A DNA stretch of 64,000 bases from Blasia pusilla (taxonomy: Eukaryota; Marchantiophyta; Marchantiopsida; Blasiales), in the NCBI GenBank assembly GCA_050084515.1, contig CM114272.1, positions 46,624,001-46,688,000 on the forward strand, written 5' to 3'. The position numbers were made by a program, and so were the translations under genes. This document shows, in pieces, positions 12,284-25,369 of the stretch. The notes under the pieces were generated by a model. The model saw nothing but the letters and a program-made list of their open reading frames with translations. It was not told where the DNA came from and searched no databases. How positions within the stretch are numbered: position 1 is the stretch's first letter; each line of letters starts with the position of its first letter.

Positions 12284-14044
12284 GTTAACACCTTGTTAGG
12301 CACAAAATGCACTTAACCTCTCGTCCTCTTTGGTATCGACTTCTCAATTCCATGCCTTTGAAACTCTCTTAGATAATCTTTGCAACTCCAAGGTGTAGTC
12401 ATGGAAACCATACATACCCCTCAAAATATCGGATCGCCTCTTCTCTAATGTAAGCTGGAAAAATGAGTCTAGTCATACCTCTCGTATGGCCATGTTAAAG
12501 TCATTCCTATAATTGACTTTGGGCCTCTTGATACTATCACTCGAATCCATTCTATTATCTCTCATTCCCGATGACTCAACTCCACTAAGCATACAACTTA
12601 GAGGAAGAAGATAAAATATTTCCTACAAAACCTACGAGAGAAATCTTAAGGTGGAGATTAGGAAATACCAAAAGGATAACAATGGCTCTGTTAATATACA
12701 CAATCGGAGGATCTAGGGTTCATGGTTTGCCAATCAATAGGAATAAATGTGCCCTCAAATAAGTTTCCTTGACCACCTCCACATCCCCAATGTGCTAAGG
12801 AAAGCCAATGAAACAAATCTAAAGTCAACATCGTGAATTGGAATTCTCAAAATCACCAAAAAAGTTTAGTGACGCGGGAGAATTCTATACTCACAACCTC
12901 TCACATATTGTGGAATCAATTAGAGTTTGTTTAAAACACAACAAGGATAGCAAATATCCAAGTTGGTTACAAACAAAATCTAAATATTCCCTAAGGAACG
13001 CAACGGATTTCCCCAAAATTCCTAGCAACCTTGAAAGTCCTTAGCTCTCACGGCACCAATAAAATTTGGAGCTTCATTCAAAAAGCTCTCACAGAAAAGG
13101 AATAAACCAAACTATTGGTTTTAGTGAAGATATTTACTATTGCGTGAAGGTGTTTAAGGAAGTACCTCGGTTGTATTCAAGACAATCAATGATGTGTAAG
13201 GAGATATTTGCAACTATTTTACATCGGGAGATTATTCTTGTGGTGGGAAGGTTGGTTGAGGATCCAGTGCGTGCCATCTAGTCATATTAGAATGATCGTC
13301 ACCTTGATAATTGGTTGCGGGTAACTTTAGGAACGTTGATAAAAGATTAGATGTGTCACCATGGCATGAAATGTCATCCAGCTTGTTGTTTCCCTTCTTG
13401 GTACAATGGAGAATATCAACAAGCATGGAGTTCTTCATATTGACCTCCATCCTAGGAACATTTTCATCCATTTTGGATCCAACTTAAAGCCATACGTCAA
13501 AGTTGGAGATCGAGGAAATGCTTTATGGCATTACGAGTGCTTAGTCTCGGCTCTGAGATGGTAGCTGCATGAACCAAAAAAATCCTGTGGGGCACATAAC
13601 ACCATGGTGGAAAACAGGGCTTAGGTATCTTCCTTTTAGCATAGCCACACAAATCTATGCCCTAGGAATGAGAGTGCAAATTTTGATCTATGTGACATAC
13701 AAGCTCGCTGTTGGGGATGTTCATGCAAATGTGAGATGAACTTTTTTGGAAAGGATTGAAAAGTGGGCATTCGCTCCAAACCCCTATGATTGTAAAAGCC
13801 TAGAGTATCTTATTGCATATTTAAGAGCAAATGCAAAAATACTATATGTAGACAATTTAGATTTGGGATTAAGACCATCTGCAAATGTCCCGTTGATTGC
13901 ATGGTGATGGGATTTTTGTAACCACAATAGTGTGATTGTAAATCCGTTTGAGGATTGTATGTTTTTAATGAAAAAATAAGACATGACTGAAAAAGGTGAA
14001 TTTGTGACTTTGAATGATTTTAATTGATCACGGATGTATGATCC

Positions 14045-14659
14045 ATGGATGTACTATGTTTTATCGTTTCACTATTATTGAAACCTTTTCGTAACGACCA
14101 TTTCATTTTGGATTTTGGTAGAAGACAAGATGGAGTTTCTGAAGACCATAGTCCTCATGACGGAGAGGGTAACAAAAGAGGAGAAGAACCCCATGATACA
14201 CTGAGACACCCAACGTGCGTGAAGGTTAATAAGAAGATAGTCTCAATTTTTGTCACTGAACATGAATTGAAGGCGCGGTTTGATAGCGTCGTCGATCCAG
14301 ATTTTCTGAAAGTAGAGTTGAAGAAGTCACAATTCGAGAGGTCGGAGCGTGTTATTGGAAAATTTGCAAGGAAAGTGGGAGAAAATGAGTGGAAGAAGGA
14401 TTGGGCCTTGTTAAATGGCCTTCCAATTTCTGAAGACCTACCGGAAAAGAAGAGGAAGTTAGTGAGCAAGATATTTTTCAAGCTCAAAGTCGCGGAGTTG
14501 ATGAAGGACATGGAGGTTCATTATGTCCATGTGGAGGATGGATATTTGAAAAGAGATAAGAGACCCAAAGCACAAGATAGTGTATCCCCACTTCCACAAT
14601 CAAAACGACCAAGAGTTCATACTTCACCAAACTTTGGAAGTATCGGCCCATACCCATGA
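14045..14659 (+). CDS. Uncharacterised basic protein ORF, 204 codons
   Basis: A long frame with charged, plausible protein sequence from about codon 60: a VKVNKKIVSIFV segment followed by basic helices and a Lys-rich C-terminus (KRDKRPKAQ, SKRPRVH) that could act as a nuclear localisation signal. The first ~35 codons look non-coding, so the true start is probably internal. It is followed by two further ORFs in the same direction (14756-14989 and 15063-15590) that may be exons or frameshifted parts of the same gene. I do not recognise the family; a transposon-borne protein is plausible. Confidence 0.35.
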   Translation: MDVLCFIVSLLLKPFRNDHFILDFGRRQDGVSEDHSPHDGEGNKRGEEPHDTLRHPTCVKVNKKIVSIFVTEHELKARFDSVVDPDFLKVELKKSQFERSERVIGKFARKVGENEWKKDWALLNGLPISEDLPEKKRKLVSKIFFKLKVAELMKDMEVHYVHVEDGYLKRDKRPKAQDSVSPLPQSKRPRVHTSPNFGSIGPYP

Positions 14660-15062
14660 CATCAACATCAACCATCATCTTCTCAATCGGATGGAGGAGA
14701 GCAAGTAGTGGTCCTACCATGACGGGCGTCATCAAGCGAACATCAGCGAGGTGGATTGTCAAGAAGCCTTAGAGGCATACTCTCTTCTTTGGATGCTCGT
14801 TTGGATGGACACAAAAAAAATCAGCCAACGAAAGAGGAGATACATTACGAGAGTGAAGATGAAGGGCGAGTGCAGTTGGGGGAGGAGACTTTTAAGGATA
14901 AAATAGTGGTTTTGAATGACTTCAATGTAGGTCGTAATATCATCTTTGATCGGTCTGGAGAGAGTTTTGATCGCCCTGTACGTACATAGCGGCCCTATTC
15001 CCATAACCTTTCGTGGGGAGAGTGCTTCGGACAATAGTAAGGTTATGTCTCATCTATCATAA

Positions 15063-15590
15063 TTGGAGATTTTAATAACGAATTCCCAACGTACGTTTAA
15101 CATTTTGAAGGGGAAGTACCAACATTTGTCTGAGGAGCACGAGAGACTAAAGAGAGAGATGGAGAGCATTGTGAATGAATCAATCGCGAGAGAGGAGCTC
15201 CACAGAAGAGAAAGGGTTGTAATGGTAGACGGAACGGAGCAATGGAGGAGGGCATACAAATTCATCATGGCAAGACAACAGCAAGAAATAGATGAATTGT
15301 TGCAACAGAGAGCAAGGGGAAACATGGGAGAACTCAACCCCAAGATAACTCTACATGAGGTTCTTCTCGTGAAAGAGGTTGATATGATCTTATTTCAACC
15401 TATCGAGCAGTTGTGGCTGCTTGCTCTACAGGCAACATGGGATAATTTTGTGGATCCAAACGCTGCCAACTATGCTTCTTTGATGTTGGCCCCAACACCT
15501 CTCAATCCGAGCAGAAAACAACGAGATATATCTGATTGGATGAAGGAAATCGTTGTAGGTGAAGGAGGGGTCCTCACGCAAAATAAGTAG
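15063..15590 (+). CDS. Uncharacterised coiled-coil ORF, 175 codons
   Basis: The first ~90 residues are strongly helical and heptad-like (EEHERLKREMESIV, QQQEIDELLQQRAR), so a coiled coil is likely. The remainder (LHEVLLVKEVDMILF...) is globular-looking. It may continue from the ORFs at 14045-14989 as one interrupted coding region, and it converges on a minus-strand ORF at 15610-16101. No catalytic motif is seen and no family is assigned. Confidence 0.35.
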   Translation: MEILITNSQRTFNILKGKYQHLSEEHERLKREMESIVNESIAREELHRRERVVMVDGTEQWRRAYKFIMARQQQEIDELLQQRARGNMGELNPKITLHEVLLVKEVDMILFQPIEQLWLLALQATWDNFVDPNAANYASLMLAPTPLNPSRKQRDISDWMKEIVVGEGGVLTQNK

Positions 15591-15609
15591 CCTAAATGCA
15601 TGATCAACT

Positions 15610-16101
15610 TCAATACCCTTGTCGTAGAAGGTTGCTATGTAACATGCACATGTAAAGGTTGTCATTGGCATCCATAATGTCTTCAAAAAGCCATGTTACT
15701 ATCACACATGTGTCCAACTTGTAGACAACCTTGGTCAAGAAGGTTGTATCACCTTTTTGGCAGATCTTTCCATGTGCTTGATAGTAGTGCACCACCTGCA
15801 TATCGCAAGCGTTTCTAAGAGCATAATAATTTTCACTTTCAGTTTGGGACATCATAGCCCCCAATCCAATTACAACCTTGAAATGACCATAGATGGCGTG
15901 GTTCACGGAGGAATACCACGTAAACAAAGGATTGATCGGGCTATGTGATTGTGGCTGATCCGCTTCATTGACATGCACGATAGAGGAGAGCCTATTCACG
16001 GAATGACCATAAATCTCCAAAATCAAGAGGCAAAGAACTCCTTTTTTGTGCAAGGGTTGAATCCACAAGAAGTTTGAGATGCCCTCAACACAACTCGACA
16101 A
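15610..16101 (-). CDS. Uncharacterised ORF, 163 codons, convergent with 15063-15590
   Basis: The frame has protein-like composition with Cys and His residues scattered (HVNEADQPQSHS, CDMQVVHYYQAHGKICQ). It faces the plus-strand coiled-coil ORF with only 20 bp between stops. It could be a domesticated or decayed transposon protein. I recognise no family. Confidence 0.3.
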   Translation of the reverse strand: MSSCVEGISNFLWIQPLHKKGVLCLLILEIYGHSVNRLSSIVHVNEADQPQSHSPINPLFTWYSSVNHAIYGHFKVVIGLGAMMSQTESENYYALRNACDMQVVHYYQAHGKICQKGDTTFLTKVVYKLDTCVIVTWLFEDIMDANDNLYMCMLHSNLLRQGY

Positions 16102-17040
16102 CTTGTCTTGAAAGATGATCGAAGTCCATGGTGGATGATCTTGTCTTGAGGAGACTCGAATTTGATCTTGCCACCTTTCTTATGGCAAGATATTCCTCAA
16201 ATGATGGAAGGGGGATATCCATGAACATACCATTATCCTCGTTAGATGCACTAGGAACTCTTTCATATTTAATAGGAAGGAAAAATTAATTTTAATAGAG
16301 AAGGAATAGATATTGTTTAAATTTTACGGAAGGGTGGAATTATTTGAGGGAGTAGGGTATGATTTAACTTTTAATCGAGGAATGGAATTATTTAGAAGAG
16401 TGGAATGTTATTACTCTTCTAAGATTTAAGAAAAGATAATTTCTATTTATATTCTGAAATGAAAAATAAAATTCTATTTTAATATGATCATATTAATTTA
16501 CAGTTGACATTTTGCGAAAGGAAAATAATTTTGAGTCGAAAGGGGGAATTATTTGAGTAATTCAAGTTAACTAAGAATTTTGGTAGTAGACATAATTTTG
16601 GTGGGAAGAGTACAAGGGCACAATAGCTATTTTAAAACTATTACGGCAAAGTGAAATTACTTAGGACAGTTAGATATTATTTAAATTATAATTGAGGAGT
16701 AAAATTATACCGAAAGTGAAATATTATAACTCTTTTAAAAATTTGAAAAATCTGTTTTTACAAATATTTATAAACTATTAAAAAATAATTTCCATGCGCC
16801 AACACAAGCATAGTAACTAGTAAATAATAAAAGACAATAACATAGTGTGTCCAAACAAGAAATCTTCTTAGAAAATCTGAGAAAAATAATCTTTTTGTAG
16901 TCTTAGACTAAAATTGTGATTGGGAAATATCCTTCGGAGAAAATCCCATATTTAAGAACCAATCTAAAAGTCATGATACAATTCATTCTCACCCTATTTT
17001 TGGAAACAAGGATCTTTCCATTTCCATCTTGTTCAAGGAT
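16102..17040. other. AT-rich stretch without recognisable gene
   Basis: It contains many imperfect 'gaattatttga/aaattattt' motifs and oligo-A/T runs, with no ORF of interest. A decayed tandem array is possible but no clear period could be set. Confidence 0.4.
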
Positions 17041-17047
17041 CTTGTCG

Positions 17048-17797
17048 TGCGCATACACATCGCTACACAACATGCATCGCAGTCATCGAATGCACATACA
17101 GACAAACATAATCTCATGCTAACTTATGGAATCCAGAAAACGAGACGAGAAGTATCAAAATCTCTCCAGTAAATCACATGGATCTCATTCACAAGGTCTC
17201 ACAAATATGCACACTCCATCTCTCTCTCTCTCTCTTCAAACCAAACCCACTCTCCTAATGAGAGAGGTTACACACACAAAATAAAGAAGACCATAGCTCT
17301 GCCGTCTCATGCCAAGAGGTTCAACAAAGAGAGAATAAGCTCTGAGTCTCTCTCTCTTGGAGGTATATCCCCTTCCCTCTCCCAAGCTCTCTCCATGCTA
17401 ACCTATGCTCGCACGTCATCTCCTTGGCTCTTGACCTGCTGTAGCGAGTCAAGGATCACTTCTCAAAGTGTAAAGTCAGCTATACTCAATATGGAAACTT
17501 ACCAAAATAGTAAGTTTCTCTAAATGCCTCCAAATGAGCCGAAATGAAGGAAAAATCTACTCTCTCAAGTTATTCGTGGCTTCAGTAGGTCATCCTCAAC
17601 CTCTTAAGGCTTTCCTCCACTATATACAAAGGCTCTCTACTTGATTTCGTTGATTTATCCTAAAATACGTTACAGTTGTCGTGCGCATACACATCGCTGT
17701 CATCGAATGCACATGCAAACAAACACGATCCCATGCTAACTCATGAAATCCACACAATAAGATGAGAAGTATCAAAATATCTCCAATCATCTCCCTA
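17048..17797 (-). repeat. Split-direct-repeat block (A-B-A) at the 3' end of a minus-strand gypsy copy
   Basis: Read on the minus strand, block A (about 17676-17797) lies next to a polypurine-like tract (ggacctaaccac..ctagggagatga), then block B, then a second A (about 17048-17170). Both A copies begin near TGGAGAKATTTTGATACTTCT and end in GTATGCGCACGACA. The same order occurs at 28146-28890, and related sequence at 55855-56472. Within B is a polypyrimidine/CT-rich patch at 17216-17238. Confidence 0.75.
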
Positions 17798-17838
17798 GCA
17801 GGTGGTTAGGTCCCTCTAACTCCAAATAGCCATCTATC

Positions 17839-18128
17839 CAAGGTTGCATGTCGACAACGTCCATGTACGTGGATTTATGTCCGTCATATGGAAGGACTTG
17901 TCCATATGGGCCCCACCTTTCCCTTCTTTCTCATTCCCCTTACTTGCCTTCGTGTTCTATATTCCCCCATTTCTTCCTCCCTCATTGCTCCTCTCATCCT
18001 TGCCTTGCCCTCCTTCATGGACTAAAAGTATGGATCCCACCTCTTAGAACTCATGTCCGTGGACATGTCCAGACTTGGCCGTCCATGTCTGTCTTAAGGA
18101 AGGACTTGTTAGTTTTTGTGCAACCATG
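17839..18128. mobile_element. 290-bp hAT-like MITE with 8-bp target duplication
   Basis: Direct repeats CATCTATC at 17831-17838 and 18129-18136 flank a 290-bp insert. Its ends are imperfect inverted repeats: left CAAGGTTGCATG, right end reading CATGGTTGCAC on the opposite strand. The related gypsy copy at about 28930 lacks the insert and reads straight through a single CATCTATCC, giving a natural empty site. The 8-bp duplication and the CA-starting ends fit the hAT superfamily. It has no coding capacity. Confidence 0.85.
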
Positions 18129-18136
18129 CATCTATC

Positions 18137-19390
18137 TCTACCTATCATGATATATAGCTCTAAGACGCTAAGAGCAAAAAGGTTGGATCCTCATGTGGCC
18201 CCATCGTTAGTCGCCTTCCTATCATCCATGTCACAGACACGATTCATAATCTATAACTACCTACCCTATCTACCTATGGGGCACACCCATCGTTCGCAAG
18301 GAACCCTAGTAAGAGATGGCATAAGACATGCTATATGCCATCCTCTCGAACATCCATCACAGACTAGCATAGTGGTTGCACAACGGGCGGAACCACACAA
18401 CATACATTGCAAGCCTGCAGGAACTACTACTTAGCTCGGATCAAGTCTACCGTCAATGTTAGGAAGGTGACATGGGGCACAGTTACGCACATGGTCCTTC
18501 CAAACCATCCCATTGCGTCCCTCCAATAAGAGAACACCAAATGGCAAAATCTCAGGCACTCTAAATATTGTGTGCCATGGAGTCACATCCAACATTGTGG
18601 ATGCCGTCTGTGGCAAATAGACATAGTCTATTTGATGAAACCTCCGGAAAGTCGGTCAGTAACAACCTCCCTGAATAGTCACATACCTCAACGTATCCCG
18701 ATGATGCACAATTGTCAAGTTCTCAAAGCTCATGGTCATCACTCTCCGAAATAACTCAACCCTCTCTGAACATGCTCGTATCCATACATCAAGGTCATCG
18801 AGGTTCAATACCTCACCATCATCTTGACAAATGGCCGTAGGTAAATCTAGCTCTTGGCCATAAAGCAACAAATACAGTGAGAAAGATGCTAAGGAGGCTT
18901 GCTTGCAGAGTCTGTATCCTCTCGCCAACCACGGCAACTAGAGGTCCCAATCTCCTAGATGACCTCTCTGCAAGCTATACTTGTGTAAACTTCTCTTTAC
19001 CGTATGCACAACCCTCTTCGCTAGTCCATTCTCCTCAGGATAATCTCAAGAAGTGGTACGGTGGTCGGTCAACACCTGATCACACAAGGCCTGAAACTCC
19101 CCGCAAAACTTCGTACCCTGGTCTATCAGCAACTCAGTTGGAGCACCATAATGACTCAACACTCTATCTAGGAAGGCATACTCTACTCCCTCACTTGCCT
19201 TGATAGGCAATGCAACCAGCTCTACCCACTTTGAGAGGTGTTCGACCATCACCAACACATAACGACTATAGCACTCCGTCAAAGATAAAGGTCCTACAAA
19301 ATCCAAACTCCATCTATAACCTAAACCCGTGATTGGAAGTGGATGCAACTGTGGAGTCGGAGCACTGAACGATGCCCTCGGGGATATCAC
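18137..19390 (-). pseudogene. Truncated Ty3/gypsy pol: integrase and PHD finger
   Basis: On the minus strand, 19046-19390 encodes an integrase core (WSLDFVGPL, VMVEHLSKWVELVAL, LLIDQGTKFCGEF, with catalytic Asp residues). 18656-18937 and 18431-18616 carry the integrase C-terminal part (WKDHVRNCAPCHLPN). A PHD-like finger at about 18277-18411 (CMLCG ... VCDGCSRGWHIACL ... RWVCP) follows in a shifted frame. The last Cys pair of the finger is damaged. Everything upstream of the integrase is missing. The order matches the copies at 29-30.7 kb and 54-55.7 kb. Confidence 0.8.
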
Positions 19391-20110
<720 letters not shown>

Positions 20111-21243
20111 GCCTGGTTGGGTTTAAACCCCAAAACTACAAGTCCCGACAGGCCTGGTATGTTGGGACGACATGTTCTAAAGCACTGCTCCTGGGTAGCT
20201 TATAATGAGTGAATCACACTTTGCTCTGGTGCAAGCAATATGGCAATACTCTCTGTCGAGTTGCCCATTGCTGTAGTTGGAACCTGTAGTGAGCTTGCGA
20301 TGTCGTTCCCTTGGTTGGTAGGTGTGGATTAGTGTGTCATGTAATCCATGTGACTTGTGGCAGTTGTGCCACAAATAAGGTGTCCAGTGGACTTAGTTGG
20401 AGAAATGGAGACCTCTCCTTCTTTTGAAGCTGGATTCACGGGCCCTCTCTCTGCAGCCTTAATGCAGGGGGCATTCACCTTGGCAGGTAGTGATGATCTA
20501 TGGGGGTAACATGGCTCTCTTTGGGCACCTGCGCTTGGAGGCAGCCCCTCAAGACAAATAGGACAATGAGTCCCCTGTCTGGACTCTCGGGCTGGGAGCT
20601 TAAACATTCTCCCCACATCCTAAATCAGTTGTTTGCCAAACCTCTACATATAATCAGCGGCCTTGAGCCCAACATATCTCCGTCCTCCCAAGCTTGTGAG
20701 GAGTATCAGTTCACCTATCAAAGGCGCATACCAAAGCCCAGATCCCCAAGCTGGGTGGGGAATACCGGCATGTTTATGTGAGACGCTCAAAGGCCCCTCG
20801 GAGTTCGGACCTGGGCAGCGAGTTCAATCTGGTCTACAAGAGGAGACCACGGTTCCACATGATCATTTTCGGTGTACGTCCCACAATAGACTTTGTCTCA
20901 TTTAAGATCATATGTGCAGCTTTGGGCTTTGAATTCCTGGCTACTACTGGGGTTACTCGGATGATGAAATGCAATCAATGTATCTTCAAGGCGTCTATCA
21001 AGGGCAGAGGAGGCCAATACTTGGCTTGCCACAAAAACCAGGTGTCTCAAGATCTGAGACGTGCCTACAACTAGAGGGCTATGGTAGTCGAGGGTGGTTC
21101 CAGCTTGAAGGAAAGGCCCATCTCCACAAAACCGCAGGTGATCTACACACCTAATGTCTTTAGTGTTCTCCAAGGGACCAGCGATGAAGAGCCTGCACAT
21201 GAAGAGGTTCCATGTCGCATGACCACACCGACGCCCAAAAAGC

Positions 21244-21980
21244 GTGCCCGCCGATCCCCAACCCCTTAGTGAGGTCTCCGTTTGGGTACTGGAACTTCGT
21301 GGATCGACCCATGCAATGAAGCAGCTGGAGGTTGCTGAAGTTTTGCTGAAAAATCAAATACATATATGCGGGGTCGGAAACTTGGGAAACCAAGTTAATG
21401 GAGATACTCCATGTACCACACTATGCATGGTTTGGAAAGATGTGCAAAGACTCGCGAACAACAACAGAGGTATGAAGGGTGTTGGGTTCTTCATCAGAGA
21501 CTTCATGGTGGGACAGTGTGAGATCATCAAAGACAGGCTCGAGTATGAACACAACATATGGGTCAAAGTCCGAGCTGAGTGCAACTCATGGATATGTATA
21601 TCGGGTGTATTTACATGCCTACAAACAAGTGAAATTGTTGTAATAGAGGCAAGATTTGATAGTGTGAAAATTGATTGCCTTGGGTTCCCATAAAGGGGAA
21701 CATAGTCTTCCTGGGAGACTTCAACAAATTTTGGTGGGGCAAGGCACCGATCTCAAGCGGAGATCGGGATGTTTGGAGATGTGAGAGTGAATGGCAATGG
21801 CACAGGTGATCACGATGTTGAGGGAACTTCAACCGATGGCACTTAATGATAGGCATAAGGTGGGATCCCGGCTTGGACTAGGGTCAACTTCAAGGAGAAT
21901 GAGAGCTCCATTGTGGACTACATAGTGTGGATGAGGAACTCTACACACGCAGTGGGAAGATCATAGTGGATGCGACAGAC
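21244..21980 (+). pseudogene. LINE apurinic-type endonuclease domain, frameshifted
   Basis: A 149-codon frame at 21244-21693 has the layout of the exonuclease/endonuclease/phosphatase fold used by LINEs for target nicking, including the ICISGVFTCL strand. The next part, in another frame just after 21693, reads FLGDFNKFWWG, matching the GDFN motif. The N-terminal W/N residues are weakly kept. It is non-functional here because of the frameshift and later breaks. Confidence 0.6.
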
Positions 21981-22879
21981 ATTGGAAGATCAGATCATTC
22001 ATTGGTCCGACAGAGTTGCAAAGCAAAGGCTAAAATGCTCACCAAACCAATGAAGAGGGTGATCAAGAAATGGAGGATAGAGGACTTCAAGATGAGGGCA
22101 ACAAGAAGGTGTACATTGGCAAGCCGGGAAGAAAATCTCTTGACATTTGACATTTTCATTGAATCTACCGTCAAGACCTTTGGGTTCACAAGAACAACTG
22201 GACATGGTGCTAGCATGGTGGGAGCGTGGAGTGACAGATGCCGCCGAGATTTTGCCGGCAGAAATTGATTATATGCGGCAGAGCCGTCAAATGGTGGTCC
22301 TTGGAACTCAAGGTAGCCATTGCCAAACGAAGGGAAGCGTATGTCACAAGTGCCAAAGCCAGGGACGATGCATCCTTGTGGGCAAAGTATGTGGCCCTAC
22401 GCAAGGAAACCCGTCTTCGTGCGCATGCACAAGAAGAAAATGAACCAAGCCACATACTCATCCATCAATGAGAATTTCGAGAATCGTAAAATGTTCGATG
22501 GAAGTGCAGAAATTGAGCAAGGCCAGGGACGAAATGACGTAAAGGCCTTGAAGAGAAAAGACGGTGGAATGGTGACCACGGCTAAATAGATCCGACATGT
22601 GTTGGAAGGCCATTACAAGGAGTTAGGCAGAAGCCCGCTTGGACATCCCTTGAAGAGCAGAACTCGAGAGGATGGTGGAGGATTTTGTTAAGATACAACG
22701 GAGAAGGCGGATGATGAGGTTGAGTGGGCAACCCATATAATGATTGGTTCTCCTGGTTGAGGTGGGAGCAGCGATCAAAGAACTTGTGAACCACAAAGCG
22801 GCGGTGGTGATGAGCTTGTGAATGAGTGTTGAAGTATGGCGATGCTACTATGGCTCGTTCTCTAGTGAGTCTCTTCAAC

Positions 22880-24221
22880 CTGGTCTCAGCGGGCAGAAGT
22901 CATCCCACAAAGATGGCGGATGGGAGTCATCGTGAACCTCTTCAAGAAGGGTGAGCGAGAAGACCCTGAAAACTGGGGGTATTACATTGCTTGAGTGTAG
23001 TGGGAAGCTCTTTCGCCAGTATACTCAACAAACGGGATCTCTATGTACCGGAGGAGAATTTGTCATCAGGAAGGCCAAGCTGGCTTCCGGCAAGCCCAAG
23101 GATGCGTGGACCACATCTTCACCTTCAGTCAGATCATCTAGGGTAGGAAAAAAGAGGGGAAACCCACCTATTGCTTCTTCTTGGACCTCAAGAAGGCATA
23201 CGACACTGTATGGCGTGACGGGCTTTCTTATAGCCTGTGGAAGGCGGGGCTGAGAGGGAAAATGTGGAGGGTGGTGGAGAAGATGTACCAGAACACAAGG
23301 AGTAGAGTTATGGTGAATGGCCAAAAGAGTGGGACATTCGACATCAAGCAAGGAGTGGCTCAAGGATGCCCACTCTCCCCCACCCTCTTCAACATTTTCG
23401 TGAATTCCCTATTGGAAGAAATTGAGGATAGTGGACTAGGCATACGGGTGGGCAACAACTCTATTTTTGCCCTCATGTTTGCTGATGACTTTGGTGGCCT
23501 CAAGGAAACAGGAGAGAAACTCCAAGAGATGATCTCCCTGACCAAAATCTGGTGTGACATGTGGGGCATGGAGGCAAATGTACTGAAGTGCGGTGTGATG
23601 ATTTTCAATGGCAAGGAGGAGGACCAAGACCAACAGTGGTACTGGGATGACCAAGAGATCCCCTGTGTGGCTACATATACCTATCTGGGCATAGAATTCT
23701 CGGAAGATTGCATGTGGGATGCACACATCAAGAAGACTACTGAGAAAGGCCACAAGAAGGTGAACGGCGTGTCTGCATCCGATTCCTCAAAGATGTCGGA
23801 CATCACATCAAGTAAAGCGCTGTGTCATTTTGCATACCATTCGTCCGTCGCTGGAATATGGGGCAGCAGTGTGGGATGCCAACACCAAACAAAGGGTAGG
23901 CTTGAAGTTGTGCAGCTGAAGGCGTTTCGGGATATGATGTCAACTTCATCACGAACCGCCCGCGTTGGTGTGAGATCAGAACTAGGTGTGGAACCCTTGG
24001 AGGATAGACGTGACATCGCCAAGTTGAAATGGCGGAGGCAGCTGGAGACAATGGACTCCCATTGCTATCCTAAAGAGGTGATGGGGAAAACTGGACCCAA
24101 AGAAGACCGTAAAACAGGCCAAATCTTGGACGAAAAAGGTTCAAGAGATTGTGCAAGCATCCAAGCTCCCAGGCTTGAACTGCTTCGGAGCAAGATGAGA
24201 AAGCATTCGTGGATACCATAA
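22880..24221 (+). pseudogene. LINE reverse transcriptase, partly open
   Basis: An open frame at 23181-24221 (346 codons) contains DLKKAYDTVW, then QGVAQGCPLSPTLFNIFVN, and the catalytic LMFADDFGG (FADD box). Upstream in another frame, 22880-22985 reads the RT entry motif (RMGVIVNLFKKGE...ENWG). The C-terminal ~150 residues look like the thumb/linker. Frameshifts between 22985 and 23181 make it inactive. FADD rather than the YxDD of LTR elements supports the LINE assignment. Confidence 0.8.
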
Positions 24222-24850
24222 CCAAAGTGGGCAAACGCTCACAGCAGAACAAACATGGAGGAAGCCATGAAAATGTCTCGACCTCTCTCTTTTGACGGTA
24301 TATCCCGAGAGGGGCGTAATCAAGAACTATTTGCAGGAACCCTTGCTTGGGAACCCGGCTCAAGTTCAAGTTCGGGACGGGGCAATCCCCTTGAACCATA
24401 AGAAAAGCGGGATGGGAACACAACTAAACTCTTGCGCCTTGTGTGACGATGGGGACGAAACCTCTAGTCATTACTTGGTCTCTGCGCAAAATTCACAACA
24501 CACAGAGCAAGAGCATATCCGATATTGCTAAGCCGGGTAGCACTGTAATTGTTCAACACATTCAGAGCCTTGATTCATTGCCCAAAAGCCTTTGACTGGT
24601 AAGTAATGTCTATTGGGGATCCAATCGGTAAAGTAGATTGTGTGGTGAAGAGTTTCTTGGTTGACACTTGAAGCTCCGCACAAACACGTTGTTTGGTCAA
24701 GACTCACACTATATGAGAGTGTCTCCCTCCTCTCATATGGTACCTTCTTCACTTGCTTCTCTCTCTACACCCATCCCAGTCTCAAGCACCGTCCAACCAG
24801 GGCGCGGGGTCTATGGTTGCAAGGCTACGACAGGCACTACTTAATGAGTA

Positions 24851-24929
<79 letters not shown>

Positions 24930-24956
24930 TCTCTCTCTCTCTCTCTCTCTCTCCAC

Positions 24957-25008
<52 letters not shown>
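24851..25008 (+). repeat. (TC)n microsatellite, ~155 bp, right of LINE
   Basis: TC dinucleotides with a few interruptions (ccttc near 24928, ccacaa near 24953). It has the same orientation as the tract at 19988-20108. Ser-Leu or Arg-Glu repeat ORFs across it are not genes. Confidence 0.97.
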
Positions 25009-25011
<3 letters not shown>

Positions 25012-25369
25012 CACAACCTTTCAGACAGGACCCAGGTACAACTACGCCTTGCATACGTGCATCGATTTGACCACCTACTGATATAGCTAGCTTGCTCTCT
25101 CTTGCTTCCGCCTCCCATTCTCTAAAAGTTGTGGTACTATCGATTAATAATGATTATCTCTCGGGTTGTTGTCATGATTAATAATTTCAAAAAATTTCGA
25201 TGCAGATTGGATTGCATGAAGGGTGAGTTTTGGAGTTTAAGGATTTTTGGATCTAAGGAACATTTATTTGTGTGGATTGCAGGTTCCAAGATTCATACTT
25301 TAGCATGCCAACCCTAAGTCTTAAGGTTTATCTTCTTTTGTGGAGATTGAAATTTTGTTAAAGGGTGAG

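Noticed and set aside
20329-20616. RING-like CPICLEG motif on the minus strand
   Set aside because: Only one Cys pair and no further Cys/His spacing; it lies antisense to the LINE 5' region.
24753-25118. Ser-Leu and Arg-Glu repeat ORFs
   Set aside because: Translations of the (TC)n microsatellite.
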